Assembly (NCBI GenBank): GCA_015478675.1
Contig: JADMIH010000035.1
Location: 1 to 29,059, forward strand
DNA: 29,059 nt
Reading direction: 5' to 3'
Source: Chloroflexota bacterium
GTDB taxonomy: Bacteria > Chloroflexota > Chloroflexia > QHBQ01 > JADMIH01
Part shown: positions 23,929-29,059 of the stretch, piece by piece
How the letters are laid out: each line of letters begins with the position of its first letter
How positions within the stretch are numbered: the stretch's first letter is position 1
Made by a program: the position numbers and the translations under genes
The notes under the pieces: model-generated
Told to the model about the DNA's origin: nothing
The model's database searches: none
The model's input: the letters and a program-made list of their open reading frames with translations, nothing else

Positions 23929-25104
23929 TTGGAAGAAAAAGCCATCAACGCGGATGTGATGCAAAAAAAGGTGGATGCCGACCACGAGGCGGGGCACATC
24001 GCCATAGCCGAGCCTGCACGCACTCCTCTTTATGATGAGCACATACGCCTCGGAGCGCGGATGGTGGAGTTCGGCGGCTGGATGATGCCTGTGCAGTACA
24101 CAAAAGGTATTATCGAGGAGCATAAAGCTGTACGCACGAAGGTTGGTATATTTGACACCTGTCACATGGGCGAGTTTGCCCTGACAGGCACCGATGCGGT
24201 GCAGCTTGCTCAGATTTACACCACTAATAATGTCGCTGCCCTGAAAACTGTGCAGGCGCAATACTCCTATATCTGCAACGAAGAAGGGGGCGTGCGCGAC
24301 GACTGCATTGTCTATAATTTTGGCGACCACATATTCATAGTGGTCAACGCCGCGCCTCTCAAAGCCGATTATGAGTGGCTGCAAGAGCTGGCGCAGAGCC
24401 ATAACCTGAACGTCGCACTGCGAAATATCTCCGAAGATACAGGCAAGCTCGATGTGCAAGGCCCTGAAGCTGCTGCTCTTGTCCAGAAATTCACAGGCGC
24501 CGATCTTTCTACCCTCAAATATTTCTGGGCCGCGCAAGGCGCTATAGATGGCGTGCCATGCCGCATATCGCGCACAGGCTACACGGGCGAAGATGGCTTC
24601 GAGCTATTCTTTCCGATTGGAGAGACCTTGCACCTGTGGAGGCTCTTTGTTGAGGCGGGCGCAGCCCCCAGCGGCCTGGGCTGCCGGGATACTCTGCGCC
24701 TGGAAGCCAGCTTGCCCCTCTCAGGGAGCGATGTCGCGCCCCCCGGCGACCGTAACCCCGTGTGGGCGGGCTTTGGGAGGTTCGTGAACCTCGACAAAGG
24801 GGTAGACTTCGTTGGCAAAGAAGCGTTGCAACAGGCCGCAAACGACGGTGGGGGCGAGCGTCTTATCAACTTTGTAGTCACCGACCGCGGCGTGCCTCGC
24901 ACCCACTACCCGATTTGCAAAGATGGCGATGTCGTGGGCGAAGTGACCAGTGGCTCTTACGGCCCTTCGCTCGATAAGTATATCGGCATGGGCTGGGTGC
25001 CCGCCGGTATGCACGAGCCTGGCACCGAGCTTGCGGTGACTATCCGCGACCGCCCCGTCGCCATACGCGTGGTGCCGCGACCCATGTATAAGAAGCCTGC
25101 GTAG
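23929..25104 (+). CDS. gcvT: Glycine cleavage system T protein (aminomethyltransferase)
   Basis: 391 residues from TTG at 23929, chosen for its strong ribosome-binding site (taggaggg). The catalytic protein begins properly at about residue 30 ([27 protein letters not shown]), so some 29 residues precede the usual start; an ATG at 23959 is an alternative. [15 protein letters not shown], the [11 protein letters not shown] strand, [15 protein letters not shown] and [20 protein letters not shown] are diagnostic. It takes the aminomethyl group from the H protein, passes the one-carbon unit to tetrahydrofolate and releases ammonia. First gene of the glycine-cleavage operon, under the riboswitch. 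Confidence 0.96.
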   Translation: MEEKAINADVMQKKVDADHEAGHIAIAEPARTPLYDEHIRLGARMVEFGGWMMPVQYTKGIIEEHKAVRTKVGIFDTCHMGEFALTGTDAVQLAQIYTTNNVAALKTVQAQYSYICNEEGGVRDDCIVYNFGDHIFIVVNAAPLKADYEWLQELAQSHNLNVALRNISEDTGKLDVQGPEAAALVQKFTGADLSTLKYFWAAQGAIDGVPCRISRTGYTGEDGFELFFPIGETLHLWRLFVEAGAAPSGLGCRDTLRLEASLPLSGSDVAPPGDRNPVWAGFGRFVNLDKGVDFVGKEALQQAANDGGGERLINFVVTDRGVPRTHYPICKDGDVVGEVTSGSYGPSLDKYIGMGWVPAGMHEPGTELAVTIRDRPVAIRVVPRPMYKKPA

Positions 25105-25112
25105 TAGGTGTT

Positions 25113-25153
25113 GCGTAAAGGGGTGAAACTACTCTGTTCCTGGACCCTTACGC
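25113..25153 (+). other. Possible hairpin between gcvT and gcvH
   Basis: GCGTAAAGGG (25113-25122) can pair with CCCTTACGC (25145-25153) with one bulged A. The 88-base gcvT-gcvH gap is the longest inside the operon. It may be a processing or attenuation site, but there is no T run. Confidence 0.3.
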
Positions 25154-25192
25154 GGTACGCCAACCCCGACATACCACAGAGAGGAGAAGCAA

Positions 25193-25579
25193 ATGGAGAA
25201 CCCGCGAGACTACAAGTACACCAAAGAGCATGAATGGGCAAAGATGGAGGGCGACAGTGTCACAGTAGGGATCACTAACTACGCCGCCACGCAACTTGGC
25301 GACATGGTTTACGTAGATATGCCCGCCATCGGCACTAACGTCGCTCAGGGCGATGCTGTGGGCGCGCTCGAAAGCGTCAAGGCAGCCGCCGACTTCTATA
25401 GCCCTCTCTCTGGCGAAGTGACCGCTCGCAACGAGCGTTTGCTCGACGAGCCAGGCACTATGAATGCCGATCCCTATGGCGAAGGCTGGTTCATCAAGAT
25501 CAAGCCTTCCGACTCTTCAGAGCTGGATGCGCTAATGGATGCCGACAAGTACGACGACTTTGAGAAGGCACAGAGTTAG
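25193..25579 (+). CDS. gcvH: Glycine cleavage system H protein
   Basis: 128 residues, the family's normal size; ATG at 25193 behind 'gagaggagaag'. The lipoylation site is Lys63 in GALESVKAAADFYSPLSGEV, and the KYTKEHEWAKMEGDSVTVGITNYAATQLGDMVYVDMP start is standard. The lipoyl arm carries the aminomethyl intermediate between P, T and L proteins. The Nudix gene begins 3 bases after its stop. Confidence 0.97.
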   Translation: MENPRDYKYTKEHEWAKMEGDSVTVGITNYAATQLGDMVYVDMPAIGTNVAQGDAVGALESVKAAADFYSPLSGEVTARNERLLDEPGTMNADPYGEGWFIKIKPSDSSELDALMDADKYDDFEKAQS

Positions 25580-25582
25580 ACA

Positions 25583-26092
25583 ATGTCGAGGTTGGGCCAA
25601 GAGGAGACCTACATAGTCGTTGCGGGTCGCATCCGCCGAGGTGCTGATCTTCTCCTGGTGTGCCAGCAAGGGCCGGACGATCTGCAACCCAATTGGGCGC
25701 TCCCTGGTGGAGTGGTCGAGTCGGGGGAGCTCGTTAGCGAGGCGCTTGTCCGAGAAGTACGAGAGGAGACCGGCCTCATGGTTACAGAGATCGGCGACCT
25801 GCTCACAGTTACCCATACGGTGAATATCACCGACAAAGTCCAATGTGTAGCGTTCATCTTTGACGTCATTGGATGGGATGGCGCTCTCTGCCCTGCTGAC
25901 CCTGACGACTTCATCCTGGAGGCTAGCTTCCTGCCCAGCAAAGAGGCCGTAGCGCGTTTGCGGGCTGCCCCGTGGCCTAATATGCGCGACCCTGCTATAG
26001 CTGCGGTCCAGGGTGCGAGGCCACAGCGAAGTTTGTGGATGTATATGGAAGTGGAAGGCAAGCAAGAGCTTGCAACACTAGAATCGAGGTAA
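25583..26092 (+). CDS. Nudix hydrolase inside the gcv operon
   Basis: 169 residues; ATG at 25583. The Nudix box Gx5Ex7REUxEExGU is complete: Gly43, Glu49, Arg57-Glu58 and Glu61-Glu62 (GGVVESGELVSEALVREVREETGL). The enzyme should hydrolyse a nucleoside diphosphate linked to another group, using Mg2+; the box does not tell the substrate (ADP-ribose, NADH, (d)NTP or other). There is no signal peptide. It is tightly packed between gcvH and gcvPA (3 and 8 bases), so it must be co-transcribed and would rise with glycine. It is not a usual member of the glycine-cleavage operon. Codon use matches its neighbours. Confidence 0.93.
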   Translation: MSRLGQEETYIVVAGRIRRGADLLLVCQQGPDDLQPNWALPGGVVESGELVSEALVREVREETGLMVTEIGDLLTVTHTVNITDKVQCVAFIFDVIGWDGALCPADPDDFILEASFLPSKEAVARLRAAPWPNMRDPAIAAVQGARPQRSLWMYMEVEGKQELATLESR

Positions 26093-26100
26093 ATAAGAGA

Positions 26101-27429
26101 ATGGTATATACACCAAACACTGAGGCGCAGCGTCAGGAGATGCTAGCGTCAATCGGCCTGACGAGTGTGCACGACCTTTATCAAGAAGTGCCTGCCTCCC
26201 TGCTCGACCCGCAGATAAAGCTGCCCCCGCCCCTCTCTGAGCCGGAGCTGGTGGCTGAGATGCGCCGCCTCTCTGAGAGAAACGCCGATGCTACCCACAA
26301 CGCGATCTTCCTGGGAGCAGGCTCCTACAATCACTTTTCGCCAAGCGCCGTCTACAGGATTATGTCGCGCTCCGAGTTCTATACAGCCTACACCCCCTAC
26401 CAGCCGGAGTTGAGCCAGGGCACTTTGCAGCAGATTTACGAGTTCCAGACGCTGGTTTGCCAGCTTACCGGGATGGACGTTGCCAACGCTTCGATGTATG
26501 ATGCTGCGTCGGCGCTTGGCGAGGCGGCAGTGATGGCATCTGCTATCACCAGGCGCAAGAAGGTAGTAATCTCGCCCAAGACCCACCCTGAGCACAAGGC
26601 CGTGCTTCGCACCTATGCCGATGGGCATGGCATCGAAGTAATCGAGCGCGACGCCAACATCAAAGAGTCTTCTGAGCTTGCCGACGACATAGCCTGCGTG
26701 ATAGTGCAACAGCCCAACTTCCTGGGCGAAATCCGCGATCTTGATGGACTTGCCGAGAAGGTACACGCGGCGGGTGCGATGCTCATCATCGTCTTCGATC
26801 CTATCTCCCTCGGTCTGCTAAAGACCCCCGGCGAGCTTGACGCCGACATCGCTATCGGCGAAGGGCAGGGGCTAGGTGTACCGATGCAATTTGGTGGGCC
26901 TTACTGCGGCCTCTTCGCCACCAAAGAAAAGTATATGAGGCAAATGCCGGGCCGCCTCGCCGGCATGACCAAAGATGTCAACGGTAAGCGCGGCTATGTG
27001 CTCACGCTGCAAACACGCGAGCAGCACATCCGGCGGGAGAAGGCCACTTCTAATATCTGCACAAACGAGGGGCTGATCGCCCTCGCCGCCACAGCCTACA
27101 TGTGCCTCATGGGTCCGCAGGGGCTAAAACGGGTGGCCGAGATCTGCTACCAGCGCAGCCATTATCTGGCAAAGTGCATAGCAGGGCTGCCCGGATACAA
27201 AATCGTGAGCCGTGAGCCTTTCTTCAAGGAGTTTGCCGTTCAGACCCCCATCTCCCCAACGGAACTGAACCGCTACTTGCTGCGGCAAGGGGTAATCGGC
27301 GGGCTTGACATAAGCAGGAGGCCTGAAGTCGAAGGGGAGGATAATGTGTGGCTCCTCTGCGTGACCGAGTTGAACACAAAAGAGCAGATGGACCGGCTGC
27401 TATCTGCGCTAGAAGGGATAGGCAAGTAG
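26101..27429 (+). CDS. gcvPA: Glycine dehydrogenase (decarboxylating) subunit 1
   Basis: 442 residues from ATG 26101. The frame is open upstream to 26035, but MVYTPNTEAQRQEMLASIGLTSVHDLYQEVP is the family's normal N-terminus. HNAIFLGAGSYNHFSPSAVYRIMSRSEFYTAYTPYQPELSQGTLQQIYEFQTLVCQLTGMDVANASMYDA and GLGVPMQFGGPYCGLFATKEKYMRQMPGRLAG identify it. It is the half of the split P protein that lacks the PLP-binding lysine, and pairs with GcvPB to decarboxylate glycine and load the H protein. Its stop is 2 bases from the gcvPB start, so translation is probably coupled. A split P protein is typical of Gram-positives, Thermus and Chloroflexota. Confidence 0.96.
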   Translation: MVYTPNTEAQRQEMLASIGLTSVHDLYQEVPASLLDPQIKLPPPLSEPELVAEMRRLSERNADATHNAIFLGAGSYNHFSPSAVYRIMSRSEFYTAYTPYQPELSQGTLQQIYEFQTLVCQLTGMDVANASMYDAASALGEAAVMASAITRRKKVVISPKTHPEHKAVLRTYADGHGIEVIERDANIKESSELADDIACVIVQQPNFLGEIRDLDGLAEKVHAAGAMLIIVFDPISLGLLKTPGELDADIAIGEGQGLGVPMQFGGPYCGLFATKEKYMRQMPGRLAGMTKDVNGKRGYVLTLQTREQHIRREKATSNICTNEGLIALAATAYMCLMGPQGLKRVAEICYQRSHYLAKCIAGLPGYKIVSREPFFKEFAVQTPISPTELNRYLLRQGVIGGLDISRRPEVEGEDNVWLLCVTELNTKEQMDRLLSALEGIGK

Positions 27430-27431
27430 AG

Positions 27432-28919
27432 ATGAGTCTTGAACCTTTGATATTTGAGAAGGGTTGCCCCGGCAGGGTAGGTTTCTCCCTGCCGCAAGTG
27501 GATATGGACGAAGCGCCGCCGCTCGACCCGAAGTACCTGCGAGAAGGGCTGGACTGGCCTGAAGTTGCCGAGAACGAGGTCATGCGCCATTTCGTCCGCC
27601 TTAGCCAGAAAAACTACTCAATAGACACAGGCTTCTACCCCCTCGGCTCGTGCACTATGAAGTACAACCCCAAGGTGCATGAGGACGTAGCCATCATGCC
27701 CGGCTGGGCGCACATACACCCCTACCAGCCGCAGGAGAGCATCCAGGGCGCGCTCCAGGTGCAATACGAGCTACAGGAGATGCTCGCTGAGATTTCGGGG
27801 ATGGATGCGGTGACGCTCCAACCCGCTGCGGGCGCACAGGGCGAGTTCACAGGAATCTTGATGATTCGCGCTTACCACCGCTCGCGCGGCGACAGCGCAC
27901 GTGATGTTATACTCGTGCCCGACTCCGCTCACGGCACCAACCCGGCGACCACCGCCGAGGCAGGCTTCAAGATGATCAGCCTCAAGTCCGGCCCGGATGG
28001 GAGCGTTGACCTCGATGCCCTGGCGTCGGCGTTGAGCGAGCGGGTCGCCGGAATGATGCTCACCGTGCCGAATACGCTTGGCCTCTTTGAGCCGAATATC
28101 CTCAAGATTAGCGAGATGGTACACAAGGCGGGCGGCCTCATGTACGGCGACGGCGCTAACCTGAACGCTCTCGTAGGTCACATCCGCCCCGGCGACCTGG
28201 GCTTCGATGTAATGCACATTAACCTGCACAAGACCTTCACCACGCCTCACGGCGGCGGCGGCCCAGGCAGCGGCCCGGTGGCGTGCAGAGAGCTTCTGGC
28301 CCCCTTCATGCCCGGCCCGGTCGTCGCCAGGGAGGGCGATAAATACGTGCTGGTCGAACCTGCTCAGACCATAGGCCGCGTGAAGAACTTCTGGGGCAAC
28401 TTCGGCATGCACGTGCGTGCCTATACTTACATCAGACATCTGGGGCTGGCCGGCTTGCAGCGCGTTTCGGAAGACGCTATCATCAACGCCAACTATATAC
28501 GCGCAAATCTACAGGACACCTACTTTTTACCCTATAACCGTGTTTGCATGCATGAAGTAGTGCTTTCCGCCAGGAACATCAAGCAGGAAACGGGAATACG
28601 CACCCTCGATGTTGCCAAGCGCCTGATTGACTACGGCATGCACCCGCCGACGGTCTACTTTCCGTTGATCGTGGAAGAGGCGCTGATGATAGAGCCGACC
28701 GAAACCGAGTCTAAAGAGACCCTCGACACCTTTATCAGCGCAATGAAGGATATAGCGCGTGAGGCGCATGAAGACCCCGATATGGTTCACTCAGCCCCCC
28801 ACACAACAGAGCTTGGCCGCCTCGACGAAGTAAGCGCGGCCCGCGAGCCTAACCTGCGCTGGCGCTCGACACAGCCTCGCGAGGAGGCAGCTCCGGTCGC
28901 AGAAGCCCGCGCAAGTTAG
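27432..28919 (+). CDS. gcvPB: Glycine dehydrogenase (decarboxylating) subunit 2
   Basis: 495 residues from ATG 27432; an upstream in-frame start would overlap gcvPA and adds residues with no match. The PLP lysine is Lys267 in HINLHKTFTTPHGGGGPGSGPV. YPLGSCTMKYNPKVHEDVA, the LQPAAGAQGEFTG strand and PDSAHGTNPATTAEAGF are the other active-site motifs. Together with GcvPA it forms the P protein, releasing CO2 from glycine. The last 30 or so residues (RWRSTQPREEAAPVAEARAS) look like a divergent, disordered tail. It is the last gene of the operon and is followed by a terminator; lpd for the L protein is not here. Confidence 0.97.
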   Translation: MSLEPLIFEKGCPGRVGFSLPQVDMDEAPPLDPKYLREGLDWPEVAENEVMRHFVRLSQKNYSIDTGFYPLGSCTMKYNPKVHEDVAIMPGWAHIHPYQPQESIQGALQVQYELQEMLAEISGMDAVTLQPAAGAQGEFTGILMIRAYHRSRGDSARDVILVPDSAHGTNPATTAEAGFKMISLKSGPDGSVDLDALASALSERVAGMMLTVPNTLGLFEPNILKISEMVHKAGGLMYGDGANLNALVGHIRPGDLGFDVMHINLHKTFTTPHGGGGPGSGPVACRELLAPFMPGPVVAREGDKYVLVEPAQTIGRVKNFWGNFGMHVRAYTYIRHLGLAGLQRVSEDAIINANYIRANLQDTYFLPYNRVCMHEVVLSARNIKQETGIRTLDVAKRLIDYGMHPPTVYFPLIVEEALMIEPTETESKETLDTFISAMKDIAREAHEDPDMVHSAPHTTELGRLDEVSAAREPNLRWRSTQPREEAAPVAEARAS

Positions 28920-28955
28920 CCCCCTTCCCTCAGAGAATGGGAATAAAGAAGCTGA

Positions 28956-28990
28956 TAACAAACAACTCTGCTGGGCAGAGTTGTTTGTTA
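28956..28990 (+). terminator. Terminator of the gcv operon
   Basis: A perfect 16-bp stem (28956-28971 with 28975-28990), loop TGG, and a T-rich 3' arm (ttgtttgtta). It shares the word AACAAACAAC with the recA-recX hairpin. Confidence 0.75.
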
Positions 28991-28999
28991 CCGAGCGCC

Positions 29000-29059
29000 G
29001 TAACTGTTCAGCGTAGGGGTGGAGGGGCGTCCCTCCCCTCACCCCATGCCCCCTCTCCC
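29000..29059. repeat. Dispersed repeat copy H, cut by the window end
   Basis: The left end GTAACTGTTCAGCGTAGGGG is followed by ctcccctcaccccatgcccc and the start of the core hairpin. It begins 9 bases after the gcv terminator. Confidence 0.6.

Noticed and set aside
1..29059. Prophage, defence island, secondary-metabolite cluster or toxin-antitoxin pair
   Set aside because: I looked for the typical proteins and gene layouts and found none; nearly all genes are housekeeping or cell-surface genes.

Overview
The window looks like chromosomal DNA from a Chloroflexota-type bacterium. This is an inference from gene style, not a database match: S-layer-homology (SLH) proteins with long Thr/Pro linkers, a split glycine decarboxylase (gcvPA/gcvPB), a RodZ-YajQ-RimO cluster, and CCCTCACCCC/CCCTCTCCC-type intergenic repeats. 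It covers the replication-origin neighbourhood (dnaA, dnaN, a perfect parS-like site, DnaA boxes).

Left part (1-7.6 kb): the 3' end of an RDD-family membrane protein gene; a large minus-strand secreted protein combining an N,N-dimethylformamidase-beta-like region, a Thr-rich stalk and three SLH repeats; a selenocysteine tRNA with its own promoter; a second secreted SLH protein ending in a CAP domain; and an M3 metallopeptidase. Origin region (7.6-13.6 kb): dnaA, a DnaA-box/AT-rich interval, a HAD phosphatase, dnaN and parS.

13.7-17.6 kb is a plus-strand run that looks like one operon: a membrane-anchored helix-hairpin-helix protein, an LpxL/PatA-type acyltransferase, a CDP-alcohol phosphatidyltransferase, a HAD-IB hydrolase and a glycerophosphodiester phosphodiesterase. 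This implies phospholipid synthesis and remodelling. A minus-strand run follows (rodZ-like, yajQ, rimO; 20.7-17.8 kb).

21.3-29 kb carries recA-recX and then a complete glycine-cleavage operon (gcvT, gcvH, a Nudix hydrolase, gcvPA, gcvPB). That operon sits behind a strong promoter and a tandem glycine riboswitch whose last P1 stem overlaps an intrinsic terminator. The aminomethyltransferase (T), lipoyl carrier (H) and decarboxylase (P) subunits are present; the shared dihydrolipoamide dehydrogenase (L) is not in the window.

Intergenic DNA is rich in repeats: eight copies of a degenerate element ending in GTAAnTGTTCAG/CTGAACAnTTAC, and one separate MITE-like insertion with perfect terminal inverted repeats and an 8-bp target duplication. 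The plus strand is G-rich from about 8.4 to 20.8 kb whichever way genes point, then C-rich from recA onward, which suggests a rearrangement boundary. I found no CRISPR array, prophage, transposase gene or recognisable defence system.
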